Source of the DNA: an uncultured Chlamydiae bacterium
GTDB taxonomy: Bacteria > Chlamydiota > Chlamydiia > Chlamydiales > SM23-39
Assembly: GCA_903893545.1 (NCBI GenBank)
Contig: CAITMJ010000009.1
Span: 124,001 to 188,000, forward strand
DNA: 64,000 nt
Direction of reading: 5' to 3'
The notes below the pieces were generated by a model. The model was given only the letters and a program-made list of their open reading frames with translations. It was not told the DNA's origin and made no database searches. Positions 36,067-45,277 of this stretch are shown one piece after another. Numbering within the stretch: the stretch's first letter is position 1; the number at the start of each line of letters is the position of its first letter. The translations under genes were made by a program, and so were the position numbers.

Positions 36067-36249
36067 ATGAAAAAAATGGTTCTTTTAGCGCTGATGAGCT
36101 GTGTTGCGATTACAGCTTGCTCTACTGCCCCGAAACAAGCGGCTGTGAAAAAAACCAGCGATTGCGATTGCGGCTGTCCCGGCGGATGCGATCCAGATGA
36201 TGACGAAAAAGATTGCGATTGTCATTCTAGCTGCGGTTGTATGAAATAA
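36067..36249 (+). CDS. small cysteine-rich lipoprotein
   Basis: A 60-residue precursor. The signal MKKMVLLALMSCVAITAC ends in a lipobox, with Cys18 as the lipidated residue. The mature 43 residues contain 9 Cys, clustered as CDCGCPGGC and CDCHSSCGC around an acidic stretch. Small Cys-rich lipoproteins such as OmcA cross-link the chlamydial outer envelope through disulfides; this protein is similar in kind but I see no clear sequence homology. Alternatively it may bind metal. Its 3' end overlaps the convergent pgm gene by 23 bp. Confidence 0.75.
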   Translation: MKKMVLLALMSCVAITACSTAPKQAAVKKTSDCDCGCPGGCDPDDDEKDCDCHSSCGCMK

Positions 36250-37873
36250 TCTCTTGCGCTTCTTTTAAGATGCGGCGTAGGTGAGTATCGCCTAAAAAGC
36301 TCTCTGCGTAGATTTTGTAGATATTTTCTGTCCCTGAAGGACGGGCGGCAAACCAGCCGTTTTCTGTGATCACTTTTACTCCGCCGATAGGAGCATTATT
36401 TCCCGGCGCTCGGGTGAGAATTGAAAGGATTTTTTCGCCCGCTAGCTCCTGAGAGTGGATGCTTTCTGCAGAGAGGTTTTTGAGGATCTTTTTTTGCTCA
36501 GGCGTTGCAGGAGCTTCCACTCGATCGTATACTGGATGGCCAAATTCACGCGCTAATTCTTGGTAGAGTTGTCCTGGATCTTTGCCGAGTTTTGCGGTCA
36601 TTTCGGCAGCAAGGAGGCTCAAGACGATCCCATCTTTATCTGTTGTCCAGACGGTGCCGTCTTTTCGAGCAAATGTAGCTCCAGCGCTCTCTTCGCCGGC
36701 AAAGGCAAGAGATCCATCGTATAGGCCATCGACAAACCATTTAAAGCCGACGGGCACTTCATAGAGATGTTTTCCTAGCTTTTTTGCAACGCGGTCGATC
36801 ATTTGACTGCTGACGAGGGTTTTGCCGATGGCGGCTTTCTTTCCCCATCCGGACCGATGTTGGAATAGGTAAAAACAAGCGGCGGCCAAGTAGTGATTGG
36901 GGGGGAGAAGACCTTGACTTTTTGTGACGATTCCGTGCCTATCGTGATCGGTATCGCAGGCAACGGCAATATCGAACTGGTCTTTTACATCGATGAGGCT
37001 TTGCATGGCGTAACGAGAGGAGGGATCCATCCGGATCTTCCCATCCCAATCGACAGTCATAAAACCAAATTCCGGATCGATGGTGTGGTTGAGAATCGTA
37101 AGATTAAGGCCGTACATCTCTTTGATCGGTTGCCAATAGTGGATCCCAGCGCCGCCAAGCGGATTGACTCCAATGCGGATTTTTGATTTGCAAATGGCTT
37201 CCATGTCGATCACATTCGCAAGATCGCGAACATAATTTCTTAGGTAATTGTGCTGCTGTGTCGTAGGGGCGACGAGCGCCTCTTTAAAGAGAAGTCTTTT
37301 AACTCCGCTCATCTTGTGCTTGAGAAACTCATTGGCCTTGTCTTGAATCCAATTGGTAATCTCTTGTTCTGCAGGACCTCCATGAGGAGGGTTGTATTTA
37401 AAGCCCCCTTCAGAGGGAGGATTGTGAGAGGGAGTAATGACGATGCCGTCGGCTAGAGCATTTTTTCGCCCTCGATTATGGGTGAGAATCGCGTGGGAAA
37501 TCACCGGGGTTGGAGTGTAGGGCGACTCGGAAGAGAGCATGGTTGTAACGCCGTTGGCAGAGAGCACTTCGAGCGCACTTCGAAAGGCCGGCATCGAAAG
37601 GGCATGCGTGTCTACGCCGAGAAATAAAGGGCCGTCGATATTGCGCTCTTTGCGATAGAGACAGATCGCTTGGGTAATCGCAAGAATATGGTGTTCGTTA
37701 AAACTCTTCTCTAAGGAAGATCCGCGGTGGCCGGACGTGCCAAATTCCACCCGCTCTTTTGGGATGGATGGATCTGGGATTTCAAGATAATAGGCTTTGA
37801 CTAGGGTTGGAATATCGATCAATAGCGAGGGCGGTGGCAATTTACCTGCAAGCGAGCTGATCATCTTTGCCAT
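36227..37873 (-). CDS. pgm: phosphoglucomutase, alpha-D-glucose phosphate-specific
   Basis: Interconverts glucose 1-phosphate and glucose 6-phosphate, linking glycogen breakdown to glycolysis. At 548 residues it matches the E. coli Pgm type. The phosphoserine is in GIVITPSHNPP (Ser149), the metal loop is CDTDHDRHG (about residue 303), the sugar-binding loop is GEESAGATF, and the phosphate-binding site is ARPSGTEN. It overlaps the glgP stop by 13 bp, so glgP and pgm are one operon whose products act in sequence. Confidence 0.95.
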   Translation of the reverse strand: MAKMISSLAGKLPPPSLLIDIPTLVKAYYLEIPDPSIPKERVEFGTSGHRGSSLEKSFNEHHILAITQAICLYRKERNIDGPLFLGVDTHALSMPAFRSALEVLSANGVTTMLSSESPYTPTPVISHAILTHNRGRKNALADGIVITPSHNPPSEGGFKYNPPHGGPAEQEITNWIQDKANEFLKHKMSGVKRLLFKEALVAPTTQQHNYLRNYVRDLANVIDMEAICKSKIRIGVNPLGGAGIHYWQPIKEMYGLNLTILNHTIDPEFGFMTVDWDGKIRMDPSSRYAMQSLIDVKDQFDIAVACDTDHDRHGIVTKSQGLLPPNHYLAAACFYLFQHRSGWGKKAAIGKTLVSSQMIDRVAKKLGKHLYEVPVGFKWFVDGLYDGSLAFAGEESAGATFARKDGTVWTTDKDGIVLSLLAAEMTAKLGKDPGQLYQELAREFGHPVYDRVEAPATPEQKKILKNLSAESIHSQELAGEKILSILTRAPGNNAPIGGVKVITENGWFAARPSGTENIYKIYAESFLGDTHLRRILKEAQEIISYNRS

Positions 37874-40329
37874 AAGATTTGAGGGGTTTCTAGGGTAGTC
37901 ACGCCTGGAAAATAGGGGACGATGCGGGGAGTGAACAGATCAGAAGGGATTGCCGCTTGATAGATGTATCCGTCTCGAATAGGTCCACAGTATTTCATTT
38001 CCACTATTTTAGTAGCCGAATACAGTTCCACTTTGATGGCGTTTGGGTCTAAATCGCCGAGGTAGACCTGCACGCTTCCGTTACTTTCTACTTCGCCAAA
38101 GCGCAATTTGTCCCAATTTTGAACGATTGCATTTTGCCAGTTGGCGATTTGGGCAGCAAGCTCGCCCCCTTTTTCCGCCCGTTTGCGGTAATTGGCCGCT
38201 GCAGGCAGGTAGAATTTCTCTGTGTATTCGCGCACGACGCGATTAGACGAGAATTGAGGCGTTAGCCGCGCCATGCTCTCTCGAATTTTTGTCGTCCAAG
38301 CAAGCGGGATATCTTCACTATTTCGGGTATAAAACTCAGGGACTACTTCTTTTTCTAAAAGATCATAAAGGGCGTTTGCTTCTGTTCGATCCCAGTTGGG
38401 ATCTTCGTCGTGCTCCTCTCGATCGCCGATGGCCCAACCGACTTCGGGCGTATACGCTTCTGCCCACCATCCATCGAGCTCTGAGAGATTTAAGCCCCCA
38501 TTGACAAGCACTTTCATTCCACTCGTGCCGCTCGCTTCCCAAGGCCTTCTTGGAGTATTGATCCAAAGGTCGACGCCTTGCACGAGATGCTCTGTTAAAA
38601 CCATGTCGTAATCGGAGAGGAACATTGCGGATGCGCGCACTTCCGGCCGGGAAATAAAGTTCATCCATTTTTTGATGAGATCATGTCCTACCTGATCGGC
38701 TGGATGAGCTTTGCCGGCGATGATGAGCTGCACGGGGCGATCTTTATTTTTCAAAATGCGCAGGAATCGAGCTTCATCGGAAAGGAGAAGGTCTGCTCGT
38801 TTATACGAGGCAAAACGGCGCGCAAAACCCAACGTCAATACATTTGGATTTAAAAAGGATTTCACTCTTTCAATCTCATCGGGGCTGGCGCCTCTTGCTC
38901 CCCATTGTCTAGCTAACCTGGCGCGCGAATAGTCGATGAGGTGGGATCGAAGGTGCGTGCGCATTTGCCAAATTTTTGCTTCCGGAATGAGGCGGATTTC
39001 TTTTTCTAAACATTCTGTTTTCCCAAGCCATCTGGCTTTTCCGCAAGATCCCGTCCAAAGCTCATCAGAGCTTTGAGCATCCCAACTCGGCATGTGCACG
39101 CCATTGGTCACAGATCCGATGGGAATTTCCTCTTGAGGTATGCGGGGAAATAAATCTTGAAAAAGAGCTCTACTGACTTTTCCATGCAATCGGCTCACCC
39201 CGTTGACAAAGCCGCTCCCTCGAATCGCTAAGTAAGCCATGTTAAAATCGTCCTCTGGACACAATTGGCCAAGTGCGAGCAATTGCTCCATCGGAATTTT
39301 CAATTTGTTTTGCGCGTATAGGTTTAAATACTTTTCGATGAGATCAGTGGGGAATCGATCAAATCCAGCAGCGACTGCTGTATGCGTTGTAAAGAGATTG
39401 CCTGCTCGAGTCGCGGTCAATGCCACTTCAAAGGGCTGCTTTGTTTTTTGCATAAATGAGTACGCCCTTTCTAAGATCGCAAAGGCTGCATGTCCTTCAT
39501 TCATGTGGCAAATTTCTGGCTCTAGGCCAAGGGCATCCAATAGGCGCCATCCACCGATGCCGAGGATCATCTCCTGTTTTAAGCGGAGTTCTTGATCTCC
39601 TCCATACAGCTCGCTTGTAATCCCTCGATGGGCCGGAAAGTTTGCGATATCATTGCTATCTAATAGATAGAGCTTCGTTTTTCCTACTTTTACTTCCCAT
39701 GTGCGGAGCCAAAGAGGCCAGCCGGGCAAGTCGATTTTTAAGCGGAGCCACTCTCCGTTTGGGAGCCGCAGCGGTTTAATGGGCAATTGTCCAGGATCGT
39801 TGTAGGGATAGAGCTCTTGTTGGTTTCCCTCTTTATCGATAAATTGTCGAAAATACCCCTGACTATAGAGAAGGCCGATCGCGATGACAGGCACTCCAAG
39901 GTCGCTTGCCGCCTTGAGCTGATCTCCAGCCACATTTCCCAGGCCGCCAGAATAGATGGGCAGCGCCTCGCTCAACATAAATTCCATGCTGAAATAGGCG
40001 ACGCAAGAAAGAGGGGAGCGGGCGTAATTTTCTGTAAACCAGGTGGAGGGAGCTTCTCTTGCTTGTATGAGGTTATCGAGAAGTTGGATGATCGTTTTAT
40101 CGGCTAAAACGGTTTTGATTTTTTCTTTGGATGTGGTTTGTAAAACAGCCCAAGGATTGTGTGTTAGCTGCCATAATTCTAGATCTAGCTGGCGCCAAAT
40201 CGCGTCGGCGCTATGATTCCACGACGAGCGCAGATCCAAGGCGAGGGTTTCAAGAAAATTATAATAGTCCATATTTTTGGACAATAACCGATAGTCCCCC
40301 TTTTCTTCAAAAGTCTTTTGAGATACCAT
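37861..40329 (-). CDS. glgP: alpha-glucan (glycogen) phosphorylase
   Basis: Releases glucose 1-phosphate from glycogen using pyridoxal phosphate. It is of the type with a DUF3417-like N-terminal part (LALDLRSSWNHSADAIW, about residue 23). SMEFMLSEALPIYSGGLGNV and the PLP-lysine block EASGTSGMKVLVNGGLNLS are diagnostic. I start at ATG 40329 (MVSQKTFEEK), 822 residues, rather than at 40524, which would run back across the divergent ssb gene with no family-like sequence; ATG 40272 is another option. With pgm downstream this gives a two-step route from glycogen to glucose 6-phosphate. Confidence 0.92.
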   Translation of the reverse strand: MVSQKTFEEKGDYRLLSKNMDYYNFLETLALDLRSSWNHSADAIWRQLDLELWQLTHNPWAVLQTTSKEKIKTVLADKTIIQLLDNLIQAREAPSTWFTENYARSPLSCVAYFSMEFMLSEALPIYSGGLGNVAGDQLKAASDLGVPVIAIGLLYSQGYFRQFIDKEGNQQELYPYNDPGQLPIKPLRLPNGEWLRLKIDLPGWPLWLRTWEVKVGKTKLYLLDSNDIANFPAHRGITSELYGGDQELRLKQEMILGIGGWRLLDALGLEPEICHMNEGHAAFAILERAYSFMQKTKQPFEVALTATRAGNLFTTHTAVAAGFDRFPTDLIEKYLNLYAQNKLKIPMEQLLALGQLCPEDDFNMAYLAIRGSGFVNGVSRLHGKVSRALFQDLFPRIPQEEIPIGSVTNGVHMPSWDAQSSDELWTGSCGKARWLGKTECLEKEIRLIPEAKIWQMRTHLRSHLIDYSRARLARQWGARGASPDEIERVKSFLNPNVLTLGFARRFASYKRADLLLSDEARFLRILKNKDRPVQLIIAGKAHPADQVGHDLIKKWMNFISRPEVRASAMFLSDYDMVLTEHLVQGVDLWINTPRRPWEASGTSGMKVLVNGGLNLSELDGWWAEAYTPEVGWAIGDREEHDEDPNWDRTEANALYDLLEKEVVPEFYTRNSEDIPLAWTTKIRESMARLTPQFSSNRVVREYTEKFYLPAAANYRKRAEKGGELAAQIANWQNAIVQNWDKLRFGEVESNGSVQVYLGDLDPNAIKVELYSATKIVEMKYCGPIRDGYIYQAAIPSDLFTPRIVPYFPGVTTLETPQILWQR

Positions 40330-40357
40330 GTGCCTGTCTTTAATTAGGAGGCTTTCC

Positions 40358-40810
40358 GTGAATTTTGTGAATATCGCAGGCCATTTGGGCGCTGACCCAG
40401 AAGTGCGTTTTACTTCGACCGGTAAAAAAGTGTCGACGCTCCGCGTAGCGACCCGCTCTCGCAAGGCAAATGCCGATGTGACGATTTGGTGGCGCGTGAC
40501 CATTTGGGGCGAGCAATTCGACAAAATGATCCCTCACCTTAAGAAAGGAAGTCCGATTGTGGCCTTTGGAGAACTCCAAAAGCCAGAAATCTTTAATGAC
40601 CGAGAAGGCAAACCGCAGATCTCTTTAGAAATCTGGGCTTCAAATATTCAATTTAGTCCCTTTGGCAAGCCAGAGCAGCGCGAAGGGGCGGCTCCCGCCG
40701 GTCCTGTAGCCGCTCATCCAGCGCACGAAGCTCCCGTCAATCCTTATATGAAGGCGCCAGCCCATGCAGCTCCTAGCGGAGAAACCTTCGATGATGAGGT
40801 ACCGTTTTGA
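40358..40810 (+). CDS. ssb: single-stranded DNA-binding protein
   Basis: Coats single-stranded DNA during replication and repair. The 150-residue protein has an OB-fold (NIAGHLGADPEVRFTSTGKK, then WWRVTIWGEQFDKM), a Pro/Ala-rich linker and the acidic tip DDEVPF that recruits partner proteins. The start is GTG 40358, fixed by AGGAGG at 40346-40351; an in-frame ATG at 40328 lies upstream of that site and is rejected. The gap to divergent glgP is only 28 bp. The stop overlaps pepA, and ssb-pepA adjacency is also seen in Chlamydia. Confidence 0.95.
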   Translation: MNFVNIAGHLGADPEVRFTSTGKKVSTLRVATRSRKANADVTIWWRVTIWGEQFDKMIPHLKKGSPIVAFGELQKPEIFNDREGKPQISLEIWASNIQFSPFGKPEQREGAAPAGPVAAHPAHEAPVNPYMKAPAHAAPSGETFDDEVPF

Positions 40811-42261
40811 AGTTTTCTCTCATTTCCGATCTTGAAGATAGAGGCGATGCAGACCTTTTGGTCCTTCCCTTTTGGGAAGAGGCGCTTGGGGGCAAGAAAA
40901 AACTCACCAATTTTTTTAAAACTGGTGATTTTAAAGGAAAACAGGGCGAGACGGCCCTTCTTTATCTAGAAGAGGAAAAAGAGAAAAGAACCCTTCTTTT
41001 AGGCCTTGGCAAAGACAATGCCGCGACCCCTGAGAGCATCAGGCGTGCCTTTGCCGCTGCGGTAAGAGTTGCTCGGACCAAGAAAGCGAAGAAGGTCAAC
41101 TTCTGCCTCCCTGAGAGCAAAGAGATGTCCAGGGAAGAGCTCGTCAGAGCCTTTTTTGAAGGGATCTTCCTTGCAAACTACGCCTTTTTGCAATTGAAGG
41201 GAGAATCCCTCAAAAATGACCCCGTTATCCTCATCCAAGAAGCGGGTCTCATCGGCCTGACTGAGAAAGATAGGCCTCTTCTTAAAAGACTAGAGGTAAT
41301 CCTTTCTGCGGTATTTTGGGTGCGCGATCTAGTCAACAGCAATGCAGACGACAAGACCCCAGCCCATTTTGCCAAAATCGTCCAAGAGATGGCAAAAAAG
41401 AACTCCAAACTCAAGCTCCAGATCTTTGACAAGAAAAAAATTGAAGAAGAGAAGATGGGGCTCATCCTTGCGGTCAATCGGGGCTCGAGCCATGACCCTC
41501 GCCTCCTTCAAATGAGCTACCGTGGGAATCCAAAGTCCAAAGAGCACATCGTTCTCGTCGGCAAGGGAATCACCTATGATACCGGCGGTTTAAGCCTAAA
41601 GCCGACCGACGGGATGTTGACCATGAAATGCGACATGTCTGGCGCAGCGGCTGTTTTGGGCGTTGTCAGGACAGCGGCCGAGCTCAACCTAAAAGTCAAC
41701 GTTACAGCCGTAGCGCCCATCACCGAAAATTGCATCGACGGCAATAGCTATAAACTCGGCGATGTCTATCGAGCTTACAATGGCAAAACCGTTGAAATCA
41801 CAAATACCGACGCAGAAGGGCGGCTTGTTTTAGCCGATGCATTGAGTTATGCGGCAAAACACTTAAAACCCACCTGCATGATCGATATCGCCACATTGAC
41901 AGGAAGCGCTGTCGTCGCTCTTGGCGATGAGATTGCAGCCCTTTGCACTCCCGATGAAAAACTCTCTAAAGAGTTGCTTGCAGCCGCATTGAAGACGAGC
42001 GAGCATCTCTCCTCTCTCCCTCTTTATCTCGATTACAAAGAATCGCTAAAATCTGAAATCGCAGACCTTATGAACTCATCGGGCAGAGAAGCTGGCGCCA
42101 TCAAAGCAGCCTTTTTCCTGCAGGAATTTACCGGTGATGTCCCGTGGGCTCATATCGATGCGGCAGGGCCTTGTTTTTTTGCAAAACCCAAACACTATTA
42201 CGCCGCTGGCGGCACCGGCTATGGCCTCCGTTTACTTTTGGAATTTTTAGAGGCGCGATGA
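40807..42261 (+). CDS. pepA: leucyl aminopeptidase
   Basis: Cytosolic M17 metallopeptidase that trims N-terminal residues from peptides and helps recycle imported peptides. The 484-residue protein has the two-metal site: VGKGITYDTGGLSLKP (Lys and Asp), MKCDMSGAAAV (Asp) and the signature NTDAEGRL (Asp, Glu and catalytic Arg). The start is TTG 40807, overlapping the ssb stop (TTGA), with GAGG 7 nt upstream. Its stop overlaps the next gene's ATG, giving an ssb-pepA-rluA-type operon. Confidence 0.95.
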   Translation: MKFSLISDLEDRGDADLLVLPFWEEALGGKKKLTNFFKTGDFKGKQGETALLYLEEEKEKRTLLLGLGKDNAATPESIRRAFAAAVRVARTKKAKKVNFCLPESKEMSREELVRAFFEGIFLANYAFLQLKGESLKNDPVILIQEAGLIGLTEKDRPLLKRLEVILSAVFWVRDLVNSNADDKTPAHFAKIVQEMAKKNSKLKLQIFDKKKIEEEKMGLILAVNRGSSHDPRLLQMSYRGNPKSKEHIVLVGKGITYDTGGLSLKPTDGMLTMKCDMSGAAAVLGVVRTAAELNLKVNVTAVAPITENCIDGNSYKLGDVYRAYNGKTVEITNTDAEGRLVLADALSYAAKHLKPTCMIDIATLTGSAVVALGDEIAALCTPDEKLSKELLAAALKTSEHLSSLPLYLDYKESLKSEIADLMNSSGREAGAIKAAFFLQEFTGDVPWAHIDAAGPCFFAKPKHYYAAGGTGYGLRLLLEFLEAR

Positions 42262-43154
42262 AATGGTTGGTCCCTGAAACCCAAAAGCTGATCCATTTTT
42301 TGCAAAAAGAATTGCAGCCATCGCCTTCTGGGAAAATGCTGCGCCGCGTTCTCGAGGCTAACCTTTGTCGCGTCAACGGCACCGTAGAGCGTTTTGGAAC
42401 GGCCGATGTCACAAAAGGTTCCATTGTCGAGCTATCTCCTGCTTGGGCGACGATGGCAACCCCTAATTTAAGCAGCTTTGAAATCTTGCATGAAGATGAA
42501 CACCTACTCATTGTCGACAAGCCGGCTGGTTGGATCTGCACCGATGAAGAGTGCGTCAAAGCATTTGGCGCCAAGCGATACCTAATCCATCGCTTAGATA
42601 AAGAGACGACAGGAGTACTTCTTATCGCTAAAAGCGTAGAGATGCGAGAGGCGATGATCCATTTATTTGTGGAAAAGACGATCGAGAAGATCTATTACGC
42701 GATCGTCGATCGGATCCCAGCTTTAGAAAGAGGCGTGTCAAAAGGCTTTTTTGGCAAAGTGGGGATGTTTCAAGGACAGACTCGCTGGGGCACAAGGTCA
42801 AAAGGGCTCTATGCAGAGACCCATTGGAAGAAACTCGCCTCTAAAGACAACGCCTCCCTGCTCGCTTGTCAGCCCATCACAGGGCGGACTCATCAAATTA
42901 GAGTGCACCTCGCTGAAATGGGGCATCCAATCCTTGTCGATCGGCAATACGCGACCTCTTACTCTTGCAAATATTTTGCTAAACGGCCGCTTCTCCATGC
43001 GGCAAGAATTCGATTTGTTCATCCGATGGATGGAAAACAAATCGATATTTCGGCTCCAATGGCTGCCGATTTTATCGAAGCGTTAGAAGTATTAAAGTTA
43101 GATCAGAGGAAAGAGGATTCTGATTTGGAAGAGCTCGTGCTTGCGTCCTCGTAG
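42258..43154 (+). CDS. RluA-family pseudouridine synthase
   Basis: Converts uridines in rRNA or tRNA to pseudouridine. The 298-residue protein has an N-terminal S4-like RNA-binding part (about 1-60, with LRRVLEANLCRVNGT) and the RluA catalytic motif HRLDKETTGVLLIAKS with the catalytic Asp, plus GRTHQIRVHLAEMGHPI. I start at ATG 42258, which overlaps the pepA stop; a longer frame to 42144 only reads across pepA. Which site it modifies (RluA, RluC or RluD type) cannot be told. Its 3' end overlaps the convergent membrane-protein gene by 52 bp. Confidence 0.9.
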   Translation: MKWLVPETQKLIHFLQKELQPSPSGKMLRRVLEANLCRVNGTVERFGTADVTKGSIVELSPAWATMATPNLSSFEILHEDEHLLIVDKPAGWICTDEECVKAFGAKRYLIHRLDKETTGVLLIAKSVEMREAMIHLFVEKTIEKIYYAIVDRIPALERGVSKGFFGKVGMFQGQTRWGTRSKGLYAETHWKKLASKDNASLLACQPITGRTHQIRVHLAEMGHPILVDRQYATSYSCKYFAKRPLLHAARIRFVHPMDGKQIDISAPMAADFIEALEVLKLDQRKEDSDLEELVLASS

Positions 43155-44053
43155 GCTTTTTCGATTTTCTCGATTCTTTTTTGTAGAGAGGGGCGAGAAA
43201 AGTCAAAACGGAGATCTCCTTCTGGACTGATGAGGAAATGACAGAGCTTATTCGAATAGGTTCCAGGAGATTCTCTGTCGACGCTCTCTAGAAAGGCTAA
43301 TTCTCGGAGTTGGAATTTGCGCAGCGTATTTCTTGCGATTTCTGAAGCTCTGAGAATGGGGTTTTCGATCCCAGCCTCTCCCAATCGCTTAGCCAAAATA
43401 TTTACAGCCAGCTCATCTGTTTTTCCTGCAACCCAACGATCGATGGCCAGATAAAGAGCGCTTGCGAGCGCAAAGATAACGATACTGCTCGCAAAACTAA
43501 GAGGGGAAAAATAAAGGCCGATGATAAGTGCAATAATCACAATCCTCGCACAGAGTTTCAGCATAGGGGCCGTTTGAGAAGCTGCGATTCCAGAACTGAT
43601 TAAATACCGCACTTCATGACCAGAAAAGTTAGCATTTTTCAAGGCTTTATCATCTAAACGCCCAGGCATATTGCTGGCTGAAATCTCTTCAAGCGCCACG
43701 TGAGTACATTCTTCTGGAACTGTGATCAATTGATCAAAAAAGCCTTTGTAGCCAGTGGGGTGTTTTGTCTGTAGAGCAGTATAAATGGAAACCTCTTTTG
43801 CTTTTACGATCCCAGAGGCCCTTGCTATTGCTGTCGTCTCCTCTTTTAGAGGATGAGGAATTTTTTCATTATTATCAGTTATCTTTGTCGACAACTCGAC
43901 ATGGTTATCTAAAAGGACTTTAACTCGTGGAAAGGAGTAATAGACAACATCCATGATCGGGTTAATGACAGCCGAACCGATCCCTGAAGAAATTTTTTGA
44001 ATTCCCCAGACTAGAGGATTTATTCTAGATAGATCAGATAAGCTAGAAGACAT
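43103..44053 (-). CDS. Inc-like membrane protein with faint M48-protease resemblance
   Basis: A 316-residue protein with a two-part hydrophobic hairpin near residues 166-203 (LCARIVIIALIIGLYFS and ASSIVIFALASALYLAI). Just before it is SGHEVRYLISSGIAA and just after it DRWVAGKTDELAVNILAKRL. That order recalls M48 metalloproteases (HExxH, membrane hairpin, then ExxAD), but the zinc motif is broken, so enzymatic activity is unlikely. It may be an Inc-like derivative of such a protease. A strong promoter (TTGACT-18-TATAAT) lies upstream. The 3' end overlaps the pseudouridine synthase gene. Confidence 0.7.
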   Translation of the reverse strand: MSSSLSDLSRINPLVWGIQKISSGIGSAVINPIMDVVYYSFPRVKVLLDNHVELSTKITDNNEKIPHPLKEETTAIARASGIVKAKEVSIYTALQTKHPTGYKGFFDQLITVPEECTHVALEEISASNMPGRLDDKALKNANFSGHEVRYLISSGIAASQTAPMLKLCARIVIIALIIGLYFSPLSFASSIVIFALASALYLAIDRWVAGKTDELAVNILAKRLGEAGIENPILRASEIARNTLRKFQLRELAFLESVDRESPGTYSNKLCHFLISPEGDLRFDFSRPSLQKRIEKIEKAYEDASTSSSKSESSFL

Positions 44054-44074
44054 TGTTTTTCCTGTTTTAGTTAT

Positions 44075-44104
44075 ATTATAAATAAATTAACTGTAATTAG
44101 TCAA
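44075..44104 (-). promoter_or_regulatory. sigma70-type promoter, minus strand
   Basis: On the minus strand TTGACT (44104-44099) and TATAAT (44080-44075) are separated by 18 bp, close to consensus. AGGAAA lies just before the ATG at 44053. It should drive the Inc-like gene at 43103-44053. Confidence 0.65.
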
Positions 44105-44198
44105 TTTAAGTCATTTTTTTATATATTAAAAGTAATCTGTAAACAAAAAAATTTACCATGGTAATGGCTTACTGCGCCAAGCTCCCATCATGTTCTCT

Positions 44199-44226
44199 TT
44201 TGATTTTTGCACAACCCGGCTATAAT
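44199..44226 (+). promoter_or_regulatory. sigma70-type promoter for the Ser/Thr kinase
   Basis: A consensus -10 TATAAT at 44221-44226 is preceded at 16 bp by TTTGAT (44199-44204). It lies 30 bp before the kinase ATG at 44256, and GAGAGGGTG serves as ribosome site. Confidence 0.6.
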
Positions 44227-44255
44227 GCTCGTTTTTTGAATAGAGAGGGTGATTT

Positions 44256-45257
44256 ATGAGCATAAAACCGGTTTTTTCTACCCCTTTTCCAGACTACTTG
44301 GTTATAGATCCGGACGCACCTCTTCTCGGAAAAGGGGCATATGGATCGGTTTACGGAGTGGAAAGTCCCAATACGGGATCTCTTTTAGCTGTGAAAGTCA
44401 GTAATAATGAAAAATATGAACATATCGCAAGGGAATGTGAAATATTAAAAATATTACAAGGAGCTCCAAATACTGTTGTATTCAGAGCATTTACTGTAGT
44501 TGATAGAAAAATAGCACTGGTTATGAAGCGAATACAATATCCCACTTTATGGAATGTATTTTTTAACAATAGGAAAGAGCTCACAGCAGATGTTATGTTT
44601 AACATCGCAAAGCAAGGATTGAGAGCTTTAGTTTTCTATTCTTTAAAAGATATTATTCATGGGGATATAAACAATAATAATTGTTTTTATGATCTTGAAA
44701 CAGGCGAATTTACTATTTGTGACTTTGGTCTTGCCCGTTTCTCTAAACAGTCAAAATGGAATAGGTCAGTCACTGATTACTCAGCTCCAGAAATCGTAGT
44801 GGATCACCGCGTGGGATTTGGAGCAGATCTATGGGCTCTAGGCGTTCTTCTGTTTGAGTTATATACCGGTGTGCCGATGGTAGAACTTTTTTCGGAAGAA
44901 GAAGAGGAGAAGAGGAGAGCGTCGATCTTTCATGCATTTTATCACCGTTTTGGCTCTTCATTTTTAACGTATCTTGGCTCCAAGCAGAAGATTGGCGATT
45001 TCTCTAGAGAAGAGCTCAAAGAGATGGGGCGCAAAGCGCTCCCCCCGATCAGCGAAGAATTGCGTCCCTATTTTCGCCCTTGGAGTGAGAAGATCTTAGC
45101 TGTTGCGCTAGAGAAAGAAGAATTTGAAAAAGGAGAGAAACTCGTGGCTTTGCTCTCGAAGATCTTCGTATTTGAGAATCGAATCACAGCCAAAGAATTG
45201 TTAGATCAATTCTTTAGTGCTAGCCCTGTTCAAAAAGATGTTGGTAAAAGGCATTGA
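44256..45257 (+). CDS. eukaryote-type serine/threonine kinase
   Basis: A compact 333-residue kinase without membrane segments. The Gly-rich loop is GKGAYGSVYG (residues 25-34) and the ATP Lys is in LLAVKVS (Lys47). The catalytic loop reads HGDINNNN (135-142): the HRD Arg is replaced by Gly, but catalytic Asp137 and metal-binding Asn142 remain. DFG is 156-158 and APE 177-179, so it should be active. The Lys usually two residues after the catalytic Asp is Asn. No bacterial PASTA or FGE domain is attached, unlike PknD or Pkn1, and the divergence pattern suggests a eukaryote-derived gene. It may phosphorylate host or bacterial targets. It has its own promoter. Confidence 0.88.
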   Translation: MSIKPVFSTPFPDYLVIDPDAPLLGKGAYGSVYGVESPNTGSLLAVKVSNNEKYEHIARECEILKILQGAPNTVVFRAFTVVDRKIALVMKRIQYPTLWNVFFNNRKELTADVMFNIAKQGLRALVFYSLKDIIHGDINNNNCFYDLETGEFTICDFGLARFSKQSKWNRSVTDYSAPEIVVDHRVGFGADLWALGVLLFELYTGVPMVELFSEEEEEKRRASIFHAFYHRFGSSFLTYLGSKQKIGDFSREELKEMGRKALPPISEELRPYFRPWSEKILAVALEKEEFEKGEKLVALLSKIFVFENRITAKELLDQFFSASPVQKDVGKRH

Positions 45258-45277
45258 TCATACAGATCAGATAATCT

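Noticed and set aside
40330..40524. N-terminal extension of glucan phosphorylase to 40524
   Set aside because: Would be antisense to ssb and lacks phosphorylase similarity; the protein fits from 40329.
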